45,250 bases of DNA from contig JAAZMZ010000014.1 in the NCBI GenBank assembly GCA_012798535.1, forward strand, positions 1 through 45,250. Reading direction: 5' to 3'. Both the position numbers and the translations under genes were made by a program. Source of the DNA: Leptolinea sp. GTDB lineage: Bacteria; Chloroflexota; Anaerolineae; Anaerolineales; Anaerolineaceae. A model generated the notes under the pieces. That model was not told the origin of the DNA. It made no database searches and worked only from the letters and a program-made list of their open reading frames with translations. Shown piece after piece: positions 32,652-43,090 of the stretch; position 1 is the first letter of the stretch; each line of letters starts with the position of its first letter.

Positions 32652-33464
32652 TTATAACTGCTTTGTCGTATCGAGTCCATAGTCTGGATCATCTTCCAGA
32701 ACAGTTAGCACCACTGGTCCATTGGGCGTGATCGCTGTGGTGTGTTCAAAGTGAGCCGTCAATGTGCGGTCTGCAGAAACAACGGTCCATTCATCCGGCA
32801 TAACCCGGGTTTCAGATGTACCGATCAAGACCATGGGCTCCAATGCAATGGTCATCCCATTTTTAAGCTGCACACCCTGCCGCGGCCTTCCATAGTTGGG
32901 TACCTGCGGGCCTTCGTGCATGCGCTGCCCGACTCCGTGTCCGGTATAGGTATGCGTTACATGCATTCCCTGGCTGCGGACATATTTTTCGATCGCCGAG
33001 CCGATATCTCCGGTCGTATTGCCTTCCACCATTTTTGAGATCCCGATTTTCAAGGCTTCACGGGTCACATGGATCAATTTTTGAGCCTGCTGCGAGATCT
33101 CTCCAACCCCGGCTGTGAAAGCGGCATCGGCAACCCAACCTTCAAACACAGTGCCGCAATCAACCGAGACGATATCACCTTCTTTTAGCTTACGCGTACC
33201 GGGGATACCATGCACCATTTCTTCGTTAATGCTCACATTGGTACTGGCCGGATAAGGGTATGGACCGGGATAGTTCAAGAAAGGCGAGTAGCAGCCATAT
33301 TTTTTCAACACTTCTTCCGCTGCTGCGTTAAGATCGGCGGTGGTGACTCCGGGACGGATCGCCGCGCGCGCAGCCGCGAGCGCTTCGGCGTTAATCCGCC
33401 CGGCCTGCCGCATAATGGCAAGCTCGTCGGAAGTTTTGATAGTCAACACCCGATCCCAACTCAC
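32652..33464 (-). CDS. map: Methionine aminopeptidase, type I
   Basis: Removes the N-terminal Met from nascent proteins. 270 residues with the two-metal site: [18 protein letters not shown] (two Asp), [20 protein letters not shown] (His), [11 protein letters not shown] (Glu) and [10 protein letters not shown] region (Glu nearby). The start is GTG at 33464, with AAAGG in the end of adk upstream. It lies between adk and rpmJ. Confidence 0.96.
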   Translation of the reverse strand: MSWDRVLTIKTSDELAIMRQAGRINAEALAAARAAIRPGVTTADLNAAAEEVLKKYGCYSPFLNYPGPYPYPASTNVSINEEMVHGIPGTRKLKEGDIVSVDCGTVFEGWVADAAFTAGVGEISQQAQKLIHVTREALKIGISKMVEGNTTGDIGSAIEKYVRSQGMHVTHTYTGHGVGQRMHEGPQVPNYGRPRQGVQLKNGMTIALEPMVLIGTSETRVMPDEWTVVSADRTLTAHFEHTTAITPNGPVVLTVLEDDPDYGLDTTKQL

Positions 33465-33469
33465 AAAAA

Positions 33470-34123
33470 TCAGCCTTTCTGGATTGCTTTCAACAATAAC
33501 GTTGTGACCTGGTCGATGGGTAAGGTGCCGTCAACTTCAGCCAGAACGCCCTGTTTTCGATAGTAGTCGATCAGAGGTGTGGTTTGTTCAAGATATACAC
33601 GGATACGCCGCTCTACTGTGGCGGCTTGATCATCTTCACGCTGGTAAAGCTCAGAACCATCCACATCACAAATACCGGCTTTGCGGGGAGGATTGAACTT
33701 CTCATGATATACATGTCCCTGAGCTTTGCAGGTCCATCGTCCGCTTAGACGCCCGATTAATTCCTGGGGGGGAACGGAGATATATGGGACACATTCCACC
33801 TTCCCGTTCCAGGTGGCCAGCATTTTTGCCAGCGCTTCGGCCTGGGCGGGGGTGCGGGGGAAGCCATCCAGCAGCGCGCCGGCTTTGCAGTCATCGCGCT
33901 GAAGACGATCTTTGATCATCTCAATTGTCAGGTCATCTGGAACCAGTTCGCCCCGGTTCATGAATACCTGTGCTTTTTTCCCAAGTTCGGTTTGATTCTT
34001 GAGATTCTCACGGAAGATATCACCGGAAGAGATGTGTGCCAGACCTAATTTCTCTGAGATCAATTCAGCCTGGGTACCTTTTCCCGCTCCGGGGGGGCCA
34101 AGTAAAACAACATAAGATGGCAT
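33470..34123 (-). CDS. adk: Adenylate kinase, long-lid zinc-type
   Basis: Interconverts ATP and AMP with two ADP. 217 residues with the P-loop LLGPPGAGKGTQ at the start, LLDGFPRTPAQAEAL near 85 and a long LID domain (residues about 125-160) with Cys, His, Cys and Asp (RWTCKAQGHVYH, AGICDVDGS) that could bind zinc. I use the ATG at 34123, six bases after AGGTG; a GTG at 34132, just after the secY stop, would add three residues (MKT). Confidence 0.95.
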   Translation of the reverse strand: MPSYVVLLGPPGAGKGTQAELISEKLGLAHISSGDIFRENLKNQTELGKKAQVFMNRGELVPDDLTIEMIKDRLQRDDCKAGALLDGFPRTPAQAEALAKMLATWNGKVECVPYISVPPQELIGRLSGRWTCKAQGHVYHEKFNPPRKAGICDVDGSELYQREDDQAATVERRIRVYLEQTTPLIDYYRKQGVLAEVDGTLPIDQVTTLLLKAIQKG

Positions 34124-34132
34124 GGTCTTCAC

Positions 34133-35485
34133 CTATCCTTTGATCAGGCTTTCATCATAACCGTGCAGTTTCAATTCGGTTTCGATAATGGTGAAAGTAT
34201 CGCGCACCACACCGACAACGATCAACAGACCGGCGGATGAAACCAGCAGCAAACCTGATGAGCTGGCCGTTCCCGAGGGGAGGATGGCGCCGACGATATA
34301 CGGCAGCACAGCCACAAGCCCCAGGAAAACCGCGCCTGGCAGGGTGATACGACGCTGCACTTTGGATAAATATTTCTGGGTGGGGGCGCCGCGTACTACA
34401 CCGGGGATTTGCGCGCCCTGTTTCTTCAAATTCTCACCATAGTTCTGCTGTGTGAACAGAACATCGGTATAGAAGAAAGTGAAGAGCACAACCATGATGA
34501 AATACAACACGCCGTACCAGGCATTTCCACCGCCGAAGGTGTGATACACACCTGTGGCAAAGTTGCGCAGCCATTCCACAGTCTTTTCGCTCATGAAGTA
34601 AGAAGAGACAATGGCCGGAAAAGTCAAAATGGACTGAGCAAAGATCAATGGGATCATACCTGCCATATTAACCATCAACGGAAGTTTGCTGGTGACCGGC
34701 ATGGACATGCGATTTCCGATGCGTCGTCCGGGGAACAGAACCGGCACATTCCGGCGGCCCTGCTGCACGAACACGATGGCAAAAATGGTCAATAACAAGA
34801 TGGCGACAATCACAATGAACATCCACCAGCCGTTGATCTTATCGGCCAGCACTCTTCCCAGATTGGCCGGCATACGCGAGACGATACCTGCGAAGATGAT
34901 CAATGATAGTCCCTGGTTGGGAATACCATACTCAGAGATCAATTGGCCAAGCCATATGCCAATCATAGTGCCTGCGATCATACTGATCAAAGTCGCCAGC
35001 GTGGGGATCAAAGCAGCACCGGTAAAACCATAATTCTTCAATACGGAAACACCGTTGCCAAGCATGGAATTGAAGATGTTGATCTGGCCAATGGCAGACA
35101 ATGCCGCCATGGGGATGGTCAAAATAACCGTCCAGCGTTCCATCCAGGCCTGTCCTTCACGCGGGTTATCCTTCAACTTGCGTTCCAGCGCGGGGATGAT
35201 GGGTACCAGCAATTGAATGATGATCTGCGCTGTAATGTACGGATACACTCCCATCGCCAGAATGGAGAAGTTTGAGACGGTTCCACCGGAAAGAAGATCG
35301 AGCAGATTCACCAGGTTTCCGGCAGCTCCAGTCTGCTGTGAAAGGGACCGAATGACCTCACGATCAATACCCGGAACCGGCACATTGGATAGGAGACGGT
35401 ATAAGATTAACAGTGCTACTGTAATGAGAAGTTTCTTGCGAATGTCCTCTGACATCCATAGATAACGCCAGGCTGACCGCTTCAT
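34133..35485 (-). CDS. secY: Protein translocase subunit SecY
   Basis: Channel of the Sec translocon. 450 residues with ten membrane helices; the plug region after TM1 (LLDLLSGGTVSNFSILAMGV) and the cytoplasmic loop RRIGNRMSMPVTSKLPL match the family. It is placed between rplO and adk as in most bacteria. No secE or secG is near. Confidence 0.96.
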   Translation of the reverse strand: MKRSAWRYLWMSEDIRKKLLITVALLILYRLLSNVPVPGIDREVIRSLSQQTGAAGNLVNLLDLLSGGTVSNFSILAMGVYPYITAQIIIQLLVPIIPALERKLKDNPREGQAWMERWTVILTIPMAALSAIGQINIFNSMLGNGVSVLKNYGFTGAALIPTLATLISMIAGTMIGIWLGQLISEYGIPNQGLSLIIFAGIVSRMPANLGRVLADKINGWWMFIVIVAILLLTIFAIVFVQQGRRNVPVLFPGRRIGNRMSMPVTSKLPLMVNMAGMIPLIFAQSILTFPAIVSSYFMSEKTVEWLRNFATGVYHTFGGGNAWYGVLYFIMVVLFTFFYTDVLFTQQNYGENLKKQGAQIPGVVRGAPTQKYLSKVQRRITLPGAVFLGLVAVLPYIVGAILPSGTASSSGLLLVSSAGLLIVVGVVRDTFTIIETELKLHGYDESLIKG

Positions 35486-35515
35486 TCAGATTCTCCTTCG
35501 ATGGCTGATCGCCTT

Positions 35516-35968
35516 TCAGGCGATCAATTCCACGCTGCCACCGGCTTTTTCAATTTTTTCACGGGCAGTTTTGCTGATCCGATGTACTCGAACCTTCAGA
35601 GCAACATTGATCTCTCCACGTCCGAGGATGACTACAGGTTCCGCTGCGCTGTGCAACAGATTAGCCTGCGCCAGAACTTCAGGATTCACATCGGCTCCCT
35701 TTTCAAAGCGAGCCAACTGATCCAGATTAATCTCGGTGTAGTTGATCTGATTGGGCGGGGTGAAACCTTCACCACGGATGAAGGGCAACCGGCGGTAAAA
35801 CGGTAGATTGCCGCCCTGGCGGTACAGGTTGCCGCCTTCACCGCGGCGTGCACCCTGACCTTTGGTACCCCGGCCGGAGGTCTTACCCTGCCCGCCCGAA
35901 ATACCGCGCCCAACGCGTTTGCGATTCTGTTTCGCACCTTCGTTTGGTCGTAAATCGTTCAGTTTCAT
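35516..35968 (-). CDS. rplO: Large ribosomal subunit protein uL15
   Basis: 150 residues. MKLNDLRPNEGAKQNRKRVG and the glycine-rich SGGQGKTSGRGTKGQGAR are the L15 N-terminal signature that runs through 23S rRNA. Its ATG overlaps the rpmD stop by four bases. Confidence 0.97.
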   Translation of the reverse strand: MKLNDLRPNEGAKQNRKRVGRGISGGQGKTSGRGTKGQGARRGEGGNLYRQGGNLPFYRRLPFIRGEGFTPPNQINYTEINLDQLARFEKGADVNPEVLAQANLLHSAAEPVVILGRGEINVALKVRVHRISKTAREKIEKAGGSVELIA

Positions 35969-36174
35969 TTCTCTACCTGCTCTTCTATCTCGATAAGATG
36001 GCTCACCTTTGCCAGCATACCGCGCAGTACGGGGGTATCCATATGTTCCACAGTCTGGTGCAGCCGGTGAAGTCCCAACGCATACACCGTCCGCTTGGTG
36101 CGATCGGTATAACCAATCGGGCTGTGAACCAGTGTGACACGGACTTTCTTTTCAGGTGCGGCTTTCTTAGTCAT
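35965..36174 (-). CDS. rpmD: Large ribosomal subunit protein uL30
   Basis: 69 residues, about 10 more than E. coli because of the lysine-rich N-terminus ([20 protein letters not shown]). VYALGLHRLHQTVEHMDTP matches L30. The start overlaps the rpsE stop by eight bases. Confidence 0.95.
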   Translation of the reverse strand: MTKKAAPEKKVRVTLVHSPIGYTDRTKRTVYALGLHRLHQTVEHMDTPVLRGMLAKVSHLIEIEEQVEK

Positions 36175-36694
36175 TCTTCCTCCGCTCCCAGAAAGGCATC
36201 ACTTCTTTCATTGATTTCCCACGATGGATTGATTCGTCATTCGGCGATTTCAAATGTTCCAGGGCAGAAAATGTGGCCTGAACCACATTCAGCACATTGG
36301 CGCTGCCCAGGGATTTGGTCAGAATATCGCGAATACCGGCCGATTCCAATACGGCACGTACACCACCGCCGGCAATAACACCGGTACCGGGAGAAGCGGG
36401 TTTAAGCAGAACTCTGGCTCCGCCGATCTGCCCGAGCACTTCGTGTGGAATGGTCGTGCCGGATAGATTCATCTGGCGCATATTCTTGTGTGCATGATCG
36501 GTAGCTTTGCGCATGGCATCCGGCACAGCGTTCGCTTTACCGACGCCCAGTCCGATCTTTCCTTTATTATCACCGGCAACAACTGTTACCCGGAAAGAAA
36601 AGCGGCGGCCGCCTTTAACTACTTTGGCGACACGGGCGATCTCGATTACACGCTCGTCAAATTGTTGTTCTAATGGTTGATACTCTTGTTCCAT
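36167..36694 (-). CDS. rpsE: Small ribosomal subunit protein uS5
   Basis: 175 residues. [20 protein letters not shown] (double-stranded RNA-binding part), [16 protein letters not shown] and [19 protein letters not shown] are typical. S5 lies at the mRNA entry and takes part in decoding accuracy. Confidence 0.98.
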   Translation of the reverse strand: MEQEYQPLEQQFDERVIEIARVAKVVKGGRRFSFRVTVVAGDNKGKIGLGVGKANAVPDAMRKATDHAHKNMRQMNLSGTTIPHEVLGQIGGARVLLKPASPGTGVIAGGGVRAVLESAGIRDILTKSLGSANVLNVVQATFSALEHLKSPNDESIHRGKSMKEVMPFWERRKND

Positions 36695-36722
36695 AATCAG
36701 CCCTCATCATCGCTTTCTCTGG

Positions 36723-37088
36723 CTAGAATTCCAGCCCGGCTTCACGGGCAGCATCAGCCAAAGCTTTGACACGGCCCATATATCGAAAACCACCGCGGTC
36801 AAAGACGACTTTATCAATGCCCTTGCTTTTTGCACGTTCTGCAATAGCTTTTCCGATCAGTTTGGCCTGTTCGGTTTTATTGATCTTGGCGGCCTTGGCG
36901 CGCAGTTCATGGTCAACGCTGGAAGCGCTGGCGAGGGTGTTTCCCGCGGCATCGTCAATTACCTGGGCATAAATTTCCGCTGAGCTGCGGAAAATTGCCA
37001 GGCGCGGACGCTCGGGAGTTCCTGTTATATTCTTGCGAACCCGATCATGTCGGCGGATTCGCGCTGAAGTACGTGATGTTTTCGCCAT
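36723..37088 (-). CDS. rplR: Large ribosomal subunit protein uL18
   Basis: 121 residues. [20 protein letters not shown] at the N-terminus and [20 protein letters not shown] at the C-terminus mark L18, which carries 5S rRNA into the 50S subunit. It starts 11 bases after rplF. Confidence 0.97.
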   Translation of the reverse strand: MAKTSRTSARIRRHDRVRKNITGTPERPRLAIFRSSAEIYAQVIDDAAGNTLASASSVDHELRAKAAKINKTEQAKLIGKAIAERAKSKGIDKVVFDRGGFRYMGRVKALADAAREAGLEF

Positions 37089-37099
37089 ATCCAGTACCT

Positions 37100-37654
37100 T
37101 TACTTCTTGCCTTTGGCTTTGCCAGATTTTCCGGCCTTGCGGCGGATCTTCTCACCCAGATAGTGAATACCTTTGCCTTTATATGGCTCCGGCGGGCGGA
37201 TCTTGCGGATATCGGCAGAAATCTGCCCGATCTGTTCGGGATCTTTGCCCATCACTTTGATCTGCCGGGTTTTTGTATCGACATCGTAGGTGATGCCATC
37301 CGGCGGGGTGAGTTCAACTGGGTGAGAAAAGCCCAGGAATAAAACCAGATTCTTACCGTTCATTTCTGCCCGGTAACCGACACCGTCGATCTCAAGAACC
37401 TTGGTAAATCCGGTGCTTACACCCGTGACCATATTTTGAATTAATGCCCGAGTCGTCCCATGGAGCGCGCGCACGGTGGCAGCTTCTGAAGTGCGTTCCA
37501 CTATGACCTGACCATTGTCCAGTTTGATATTCAAGGTGGGAGAGAAAGTGCGAGACATTTCGCCTTTCGGCCCCTTGATATTGACATTGGAACCCTTGAT
37601 CTCAACCTGCACACCGGACGGGACGGCGACTGGCGTCAAACCAATTCGAGACAC
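37100..37654 (-). CDS. rplF: Large ribosomal subunit protein uL6
   Basis: 184 residues. The start is GTG ([14 protein letters not shown]), seven bases after a perfect AGGAGGT site; a longer reading from 37717 is not needed. Typical C-terminal part: [21 protein letters not shown]6 lies near the factor-binding region of the 50S. Confidence 0.97.
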   Translation of the reverse strand: MSRIGLTPVAVPSGVQVEIKGSNVNIKGPKGEMSRTFSPTLNIKLDNGQVIVERTSEAATVRALHGTTRALIQNMVTGVSTGFTKVLEIDGVGYRAEMNGKNLVLFLGFSHPVELTPPDGITYDVDTKTRQIKVMGKDPEQIGQISADIRKIRPPEPYKGKGIHYLGEKIRRKAGKSGKAKGKK

Positions 37655-37682
37655 AGTACTTACCTCCTGATTCCGTTGATGA

Positions 37683-38099
37683 CTACCAGACCTTGCACAG
37701 GATTTCGCCGCCAACACCTAGCTGGCGGGCACGCTGTCCGGTCATGATCCCTTTCGGGGTGGATAAGATCGATATGCCCATGCCGGAAAGAACCCAGGGG
37801 ATATCCTGTTTCTGGGTATAAACCCGGCGGCCGGGGCGGCTGACGCGTTCCAGACCGGTGATGACCGGTTTTCGCGAACGACGTTCGCCCACATACTTTA
37901 ACTTCACACGAAGCACCGATTGCTTGTTGCTGTTTTCGGCTTCGACTTCATCATATCCTTCAATGTAGCCTTCTTCTTTGAGGATACGGGCAATTTCAGC
38001 TTTGATTCTTGTTCGCGGCATTGCCACAGTCGCCTGGCCGATCATCACGCCATTGCGGATACGGGTCAGCATATCGGAGATAGGATCATTCACACTCAT
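37683..38099 (-). CDS. rpsH: Small ribosomal subunit protein uS8
   Basis: 138 residues. DPISDMLTRIRNGVMIGQ at the start and STPKGIMTGQRARQLGVGGE at the end are S8 marks. S8 binds 16S helix 21 and in E. coli represses the spc operon. Confidence 0.98.
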   Translation of the reverse strand: MSVNDPISDMLTRIRNGVMIGQATVAMPRTRIKAEIARILKEEGYIEGYDEVEAENSNKQSVLRVKLKYVGERRSRKPVITGLERVSRPGRRVYTQKQDIPWVLSGMGISILSTPKGIMTGQRARQLGVGGEILCKVW

Positions 38100-38120
38100 T
38101 ATTATTCTCCTTCCACGCGC

Positions 38121-38303
38121 CTACCAGGACGATTTTACAACGCCGGGAATTTTGCCTTCCAGCGCTAATTCGCGGAAGCAGATACGGCACAATCCAAAGC
38201 GGCGAATATAACCACGCGGTCGACCGCACTTCTGGCAGCGATTGCGCACCATGTTGGCATATTTTCGCCGTTGTTCACGGTATGTCATGCAAGTCTTTGC
38301 CAT
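38121..38303 (-). CDS. rpsN: Small ribosomal subunit protein uS14, short zinc form
   Basis: 60 residues with two CxxC pairs ([22 protein letters not shown]), the zinc form of S14. I start at [14 protein letters not shown] (38303), the family N-terminus, two bases after the rplE stop; the reading frame opens 20 codons earlier but those lie inside rplE. Confidence 0.97.
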   Translation of the reverse strand: MAKTCMTYREQRRKYANMVRNRCQKCGRPRGYIRRFGLCRICFRELALEGKIPGVVKSSW

Positions 38304-38304
38304 A

Positions 38305-38847
38305 TTAACCCTTCCTGAAAGGCATGCCGAGTTCGCGCAGCAGAGAAGCTGCATGTTCGTCATTGGCTGCCGTAGTAACCATGGTTATTTCCATGCCCCG
38401 AACTTTATCGATCTTGTCATACTCAATTTCGGGGAAGATCAATTGCTCACGCAGACCGAGCGTATAGTTGCCGCGTCCATCGAAAGCGTCTGCGGAAACA
38501 CCGCGGAAATCACGCACACGGGGAAGAACTACGTTCATTAAGCGGTCTACGAAAGCCCACATTTTTTCACCTCTCAGGGTAACCTTTACCCCGATGGCGC
38601 GTCCCTCACGCAGTTTGAAGTTGGAGATGGATTTTCGAGCTTTGGTAATGACCGGTTTCTGTCCGGTAATGGTACTCAGGTCGACTACCGCCGCATCCAG
38701 CGCTTTGGGGTTATCGTTGGCTTCGCCCATACCGATATTGACCACAACCTTCTGCAGACGGGGAACCTGCATCACATTGTCCAGCTCCAGCGATTTCATC
38801 AAGGAGGGCACGATCTCTTTTTGGTAACGTTCTTTTAAGTGATTCAT
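38305..38847 (-). CDS. rplE: Large ribosomal subunit protein uL5
   Basis: 180 residues. Start chosen at [16 protein letters not shown], where the family begins and a GGGAGTG site lies upstream; 44 further in-frame residues before it lie within rplX and are not L5-like. Typical: [13 protein letters not shown] and [15 protein letters not shown]5 binds 5S rRNA and P-site tRNA. Confidence 0.97.
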   Translation of the reverse strand: MNHLKERYQKEIVPSLMKSLELDNVMQVPRLQKVVVNIGMGEANDNPKALDAAVVDLSTITGQKPVITKARKSISNFKLREGRAIGVKVTLRGEKMWAFVDRLMNVVLPRVRDFRGVSADAFDGRGNYTLGLREQLIFPEIEYDKIDKVRGMEITMVTTAANDEHAASLLRELGMPFRKG

Positions 38848-38863
38848 CGATTGCACTCCCTGT

Positions 38864-39199
38864 CTATTTCTCGTCCACAAGGGCTTCGCATTTCTTGCAA
38901 ACCCGCTGGCTCTTGCCGTCCTGGCGAACAATCGAAATGCGCGTTGTTTTGCTGCATTTGGGGCAAACCAGCATGACATTGGAAATATCGATCGGGGCTT
39001 CGAAGCGCACTTTACCAGGCTTGATGGTGCGGCCCTGGCTTTGCACCTGTTTCTGGTGTTTGGTGCGCATATTGACAGCCTGAACGATCACACGCCGTTC
39101 ATCGGGGAGAACTTTGATGATCTCGCCGCGTTTGCCGCGATCATCTTCACGCCCGGTGATAATTTCTACCAGATCACCTTTTCGTAACTTTACATTCAT
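38864..39199 (-). CDS. rplX: Large ribosomal subunit protein uL24 with Cys4 tail
   Basis: 111 residues. KOW motif near the start ([20 protein letters not shown]) and [20 protein letters not shown]. The C-terminus has two CxxC pairs (CPKC, CKKC), a possible zinc ribbon as in Thermus-type L24. L24 starts 50S assembly. Confidence 0.97.
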   Translation of the reverse strand: MNVKLRKGDLVEIITGREDDRGKRGEIIKVLPDERRVIVQAVNMRTKHQKQVQSQGRTIKPGKVRFEAPIDISNVMLVCPKCSKTTRISIVRQDGKSQRVCKKCEALVDEK

Positions 39200-39215
39200 G
39201 TTTCTGCTCCTATCC

Positions 39216-39587
39216 CTAAATAACTTCCGGAGCCAGGGATATGATCTTCATAAAACCTTTTTCGCGCAGTTCGCGAGCCACAGGTCCAAAGATACGGGTG
39301 CCTTTAGGATTCTGGCCGTCAGTGTCCAGGATCACAGCGGCATTGTCATCGAAACGAATGGATGAACCATCTTCACGGCGCCATTCTTTCGCACAACGCA
39401 CGATGACCGCCTTCACCACCTCACTCTTTTTTACAGAACCCTGCGGAGCGGCAGACTTAACGCTGGCAATGACGATATCGCCAACGGCGCCATAATGACG
39501 CATGGAACCGCCTTCCACATGGATGACCAGTAATTCACGTGCGCCGGTGTTATCGGCTACTTTGAGACGAGATTCTTGCTGGATCAT
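39216..39587 (-). CDS. rplN: Large ribosomal subunit protein uL14
   Basis: 123 residues. [19 protein letters not shown] and [20 protein letters not shown] are the L14 signatures. L14 forms a bridge to 16S rRNA and is the docking site for the silencing factor RsfS. Confidence 0.98.
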   Translation of the reverse strand: MIQQESRLKVADNTGARELLVIHVEGGSMRHYGAVGDIVIASVKSAAPQGSVKKSEVVKAVIVRCAKEWRREDGSSIRFDDNAAVILDTDGQNPKGTRIFGPVARELREKGFMKIISLAPEVI

Positions 39588-39591
39588 GGCG

Positions 39592-39864
39592 CTACCCTTC
39601 CTTTTCCGTCTCCACCGGGGCAGCCACCTTCTTCAAGATGGATTCGACAACCCAGCGTTTCTCTTTGGATAATGGTCGGGTTTCCACGATCTGAACCTGA
39701 TCGCCGATCTCGCAGCCCAGTTCATCATGAGCTTTCACGCTCTTGCTCGAATGGACAACTTTTTTGTAGATCGGGTGACGATAGGTCCGCGTTATTTCTA
39801 CCACAACGGTCTTCATCATTTTATTGCTGGTCACAACACCAGCCAAGCGACGGCGCTCGTTCAT
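39592..39864 (-). CDS. rpsQ: Small ribosomal subunit protein uS17
   Basis: 90 residues. [20 protein letters not shown] and [20 protein letters not shown] are typical of this OB-fold protein. The start overlaps the rpmC stop by four bases. Confidence 0.97.
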   Translation of the reverse strand: MNERRRLAGVVTSNKMMKTVVVEITRTYRHPIYKKVVHSSKSVKAHDELGCEIGDQVQIVETRPLSKEKRWVVESILKKVAAPVETEKEG

Positions 39865-40073
39865 TTGTCACCTTCCTTTGCAGGGGCCAATTCCCGCTCC
39901 CGCAGAAGTGTTTCATAGCGCGCGATCATCCGTCGGGTGATCGGTATCCGGCTGGTATCTGTCAACTGGCCGGTGACAGCCTGAAACCGTAGATTCATGA
40001 CTTCCTGGCGGGCATCCTGTAATTTGTTGCGCAATTCTTCCGTAGAAAGCAGGCGTAATTCTGAAATTTTCAT
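39861..40073 (-). CDS. rpmC: Large ribosomal subunit protein uL29
   Basis: 70 residues, two-helix protein at the exit tunnel that helps recruit trigger factor and [23 protein letters not shown] and [20 protein letters not shown] match the family. Overlaps rplP by four bases at its start. Confidence 0.96.
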   Translation of the reverse strand: MKISELRLLSTEELRNKLQDARQEVMNLRFQAVTGQLTDTSRIPITRRMIARYETLLRERELAPAKEGDK

Positions 40074-40498
40074 GCCTGGTCTCCTGTTCCATCCTGCTTA
40101 CTTATCACTTTGGTGCGAATGGAAAATTTATAGGTTGCCTGGGTCAAGGCTTCAATAGCCTGATCGCCGGGGAGTCCGCCGACCTCAAACATAATGCGGC
40201 CGGGGCGAACTACCGCCACCCAGTATTCCACATTTCCTTTACCCTTACCCATACGAGTCTCCGGTGGACGGTGGGTATAGGGTTTGTCCGGGAAAATCCG
40301 GATCCAGACTTTTCCACGGCGCTTCATGTTGTGAACAATGGTACGCCGGGCAGCTTCAATCTGGCGGGCGGTAACCCAACCCGGTTCCAGAGCCTGCAGA
40401 CCATATTCACCGGAAAGGATTTCTGCTCCTCGCAGTGCTTTCCCGCGCATACGGCCGCGCATCTGCTTGCGCCATTTGACACGCTTTGGCATTAACAT
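40070..40498 (-). CDS. rplP: Large ribosomal subunit protein uL16
   Basis: 142 residues. The ATG at 40498 gives the family N-terminus [19 protein letters not shown], eight bases after GAGAGG; a GTG three codons upstream is less likely. [20 protein letters not shown] is typical. L16 is at the A-site side of the peptidyl transferase centre. Confidence 0.97.
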   Translation of the reverse strand: MLMPKRVKWRKQMRGRMRGKALRGAEILSGEYGLQALEPGWVTARQIEAARRTIVHNMKRRGKVWIRIFPDKPYTHRPPETRMGKGKGNVEYWVAVVRPGRIMFEVGGLPGDQAIEALTQATYKFSIRTKVISKQDGTGDQA

Positions 40499-40543
40499 AG
40501 TTGGCACCTCTCTTCAATCCGGGTTCGTGACCCCGGCAATAAT

Positions 40544-41221
40544 TTACTCGCTGACGTAAACGCCTTCGGTGGATTCGACTTTTTCTTCCACCTGTGGAAG
40601 AACCTCACCTTTGTAAACCCACACCTTGACACCGATGCGTCCGTATTGGGTAAGTGCTTCACCGCGGGCGAAGTCCATATTGGCGCGTAAAGTCTGCAAG
40701 GGAACACGACCTTCACGAAGCCAGACACTGCGGGCCATTTCTGCGCCGCTCAAGCGGCCGGCAACTTCGATTTTGATACCCTGGGCTCCCTGGCGGATTG
40801 CCTGCTGCAGGGCGCGTTTCATGGCACGGCGGTAGCTGACACGGCGTTCGATTTGCCCGGCGATATTCATGGCAACCAGATAGGCATCCATATCGGGGTT
40901 CTTGATCTCTTTGATTTCAAGATCAATCTTCTTGCCGGTTAACGCTTCCAGATCCTGGCGGATCTTTTTGACGCTGTCACCTTTGCGGCCGATCAAAATA
41001 CCGGGTTTGGCAGTATGCACTACCACTTTGACCTTGCCGGGGAAACGTTCAACTTCAACGTGAGATACACCGGCTTTTTCCGTCGCTTTGCGGATCATTT
41101 CTCGGATGGCAAAATCCTGGTGCAATTGGGTGCGATATTCAGCGCCTTCGGCGAACCAGCGGCCTTCCCAGGGTTGGTTTATATTTAGACGAAATCCAAT
41201 CGGATGAACTTTACGACCCAT
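40544..41221 (-). CDS. rpsC: Small ribosomal subunit protein uS3
   Basis: 225 residues. MGRKVHPIGFRLNINQPWEG, KH domain GILIGRKGDSVKKIRQDLEA (near 75) and the C-terminal VKVWVYKGEVLP. S3 forms the mRNA entry helicase with S4 and S5. Confidence 0.98.
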   Translation of the reverse strand: MGRKVHPIGFRLNINQPWEGRWFAEGAEYRTQLHQDFAIREMIRKATEKAGVSHVEVERFPGKVKVVVHTAKPGILIGRKGDSVKKIRQDLEALTGKKIDLEIKEIKNPDMDAYLVAMNIAGQIERRVSYRRAMKRALQQAIRQGAQGIKIEVAGRLSGAEMARSVWLREGRVPLQTLRANMDFARGEALTQYGRIGVKVWVYKGEVLPQVEEKVESTEGVYVSE

Positions 41222-41273
41222 ATTCTCTCCTGGTCTAATCCTTTAATTTGCTCTCGTTCTCATGCGGGCCGCG

Positions 41274-41618
41274 CTATGCCGCGCGCTCCCGCAGGACAAC
41301 CGTGATGTGAGAGGAACGTCGCAGTATCGGTGCGAAGCGACCGCGGGCTCCGAAGCGCCGCCACTTGCGGGTCGGGGCTTCATCGGCCGTGATGCGGTAT
41401 ACGATCAGATCATCGCGGCTCACACCAAAATTTTCTTCGGCATTAGCAATGGCAGATGCCAGTACTTTATATACGGGTGCGGCGGCTCCGTTGCTGAGAA
41501 ATCTCAGAGTGTTCAGAGCTTGAACAGCCGGTTTTCCTCTCACCATATCAATCACCAGGCGGACTTTCTGGGCTGAAACGGACGAGTTTGACAGTTTTGC
41601 ATGGATATCTGTTGCCAT
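41274..41618 (-). CDS. rplV: Large ribosomal subunit protein uL22
   Basis: 114 residues. SAQKVRLVIDMVRGKPAVQA near 14 and the long beta-hairpin region ending RSSHITVVLRER are typical. The hairpin tip lines the exit tunnel and is a macrolide-resistance site in other species. It starts four bases after rpsS. Confidence 0.97.
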   Translation of the reverse strand: MATDIHAKLSNSSVSAQKVRLVIDMVRGKPAVQALNTLRFLSNGAAAPVYKVLASAIANAEENFGVSRDDLIVYRITADEAPTRKWRRFGARGRFAPILRRSSHITVVLRERAA

Positions 41619-41621
41619 GGT

Positions 41622-41906
41622 TTATTTTGCTACCTTTCCCGCAGCTTTTTCTGAGAGGTGGCCGCGGAAGTGGCGGGTCGGGGCAAATTCGCCCAGTTTA
41701 TGACCAACCATGTTTTCTGTTACATAGATCGGAACATGACGCCGGCCATCATGAACGGCAATGGTGTGACCGACCATCTGAGGAAAGATGGTGCTGGCCC
41801 GGCTCCAGGTGCGAATGACTTTCTTCTCGCCCTTGGTATTCATGACTTCAATCTTCTTCAAAAGCTTGGGCTCAATGAACGGCCCTTTTTTCAGCGATCG
41901 TGACAT
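41622..41906 (-). CDS. rpsS: Small ribosomal subunit protein uS19
   Basis: 94 residues. [40 protein letters not shown] and [19 protein letters not shown] are the S19 signatures; it sits in the 30S head next to S13. Confidence 0.98.
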   Translation of the reverse strand: MSRSLKKGPFIEPKLLKKIEVMNTKGEKKVIRTWSRASTIFPQMVGHTIAVHDGRRHVPIYVTENMVGHKLGEFAPTRHFRGHLSEKAAGKVAK

Positions 41907-41938
41907 AAGTGCGTCCCTCTTTCTCGCTTAATCTCGGT

Positions 41939-42775
41939 TTAACGGTTACCCGCAGTGCGGTGACGGACAATGAACTTGTCGGAAACCTTGTTGCGGCGGG
42001 TTTTGTAACCACGGGTAGGACGGCCCCAGGGGCTCTTGGGACTCGGCATACCGGCCGGTTGGCGGCCTTCACCACCACCATGCGGATGGTCGCGCGGGGA
42101 CATGGCTGTTCCACGAACAGTCGGGCGGATACCCATGTGGCGTTTGCGTCCAGCTTTTCCCAGTTTCACATTGCTGTGATCCACGTTGCCGACCTGCCCG
42201 ATAGTGGCATAGCACACCTGCAATACCAGGCGAACTTCGCCAGATGGTAGACGGATTTGCGCGTAATCGCCTTCTTTCGCCAGTAACTGGGCGGCTGAGC
42301 CGGCGGAGCGAACCAGTTGTCCACCTTTGCCGGGTTTCAGTTCGATGTTGTGAACCAGGGTGCCGACCGGAATATTGGAGATTGGCAGGCTGTTACCGGT
42401 GCGAATTTCGGCCTGAGGACCAGCGAGAATGACATCACCGACTTTGAGACCGAGCGGCGCAACCACATAGCGTTTCTCGCCATCGGCATACACGATCAAA
42501 GCCAGGCGGGCGGTTCGATTGGGATCGTATTCGATCGCTGCAACTTTTCCAGGGATGGACAGTTTGTTGCGCTTGTAATCGACAAGGCGAACAAATTGTT
42601 TGTTGCCGCCGCCCTGATGGCGAACGGTCACCCGGCCGTAACTGTTGCGGCCTCCGCGAGCCTGCCGGGCAACGATCAAAGAACGTTCCGGTTTGCTCTT
42701 GGTGATCTCTTCAAAGGTATACCCGGTCATATTACGCAGACTGGGTGTAACGGGTTTGTAAACTTTAACAGCCAT
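41939..42775 (-). CDS. rplB: Large ribosomal subunit protein uL2
   Basis: 278 residues. The ATG at 42775 overlaps the rplW stop by one base (TGATG); a GTG one codon before is possible. The C-terminal part [20 protein letters not shown] carries the histidine near the peptidyl transferase centre. L2 is needed for subunit joining. Confidence 0.98.
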   Translation of the reverse strand: MAVKVYKPVTPSLRNMTGYTFEEITKSKPERSLIVARQARGGRNSYGRVTVRHQGGGNKQFVRLVDYKRNKLSIPGKVAAIEYDPNRTARLALIVYADGEKRYVVAPLGLKVGDVILAGPQAEIRTGNSLPISNIPVGTLVHNIELKPGKGGQLVRSAGSAAQLLAKEGDYAQIRLPSGEVRLVLQVCYATIGQVGNVDHSNVKLGKAGRKRHMGIRPTVRGTAMSPRDHPHGGGEGRQPAGMPSPKSPWGRPTRGYKTRRNKVSDKFIVRHRTAGNR

Positions 42776-43077
42776 CACTCCACCCCTTCAAAAATCGGGA
42801 TTCGGGCTTCAGCGGGTAAAGTCACAATGGCTTTCTTGTAACCGCTGTTGCGAACAGTGAGCCTTCGACTGCGTGCACGGCGGGTGCGTTTCGCAGGAGC
42901 ATTTACCACATTCACCGAAAGGACTGTTACATTGAATACTTTTTCAACGGCGTCTTTCACCATGGTTTTCGTGGCATCGGGCGCCACTTCGAAAACGTAT
43001 TGATGAAGTTTGCCGGACATATAGTTCGATTTTTCAGTAACAATCGGCCGGCGGAGTACATCATAAAGAGTTGTCAT
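42775..43077 (-). CDS. rplW: Large ribosomal subunit protein uL23
   Basis: 100 residues. Start at [20 protein letters not shown] (43077), just after GGAGGTTGAC; the reading frame opens earlier inside rpl[21 protein letters not shown] is typical. L23 is the ribosome docking point of trigger factor and SRP. Confidence 0.97.
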   Translation of the reverse strand: MTTLYDVLRRPIVTEKSNYMSGKLHQYVFEVAPDATKTMVKDAVEKVFNVTVLSVNVVNAPAKRTRRARSRRLTVRNSGYKKAIVTLPAEARIPIFEGVE

Positions 43078-43090
43078 GTCAACCTCCAGC

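Noticed and set aside
38848..38979. N-terminal extension of rplE by 44 residues
   Set aside because: It lies in rplX, is not L5-like, and a good ribosome-binding site precedes the internal ATG.
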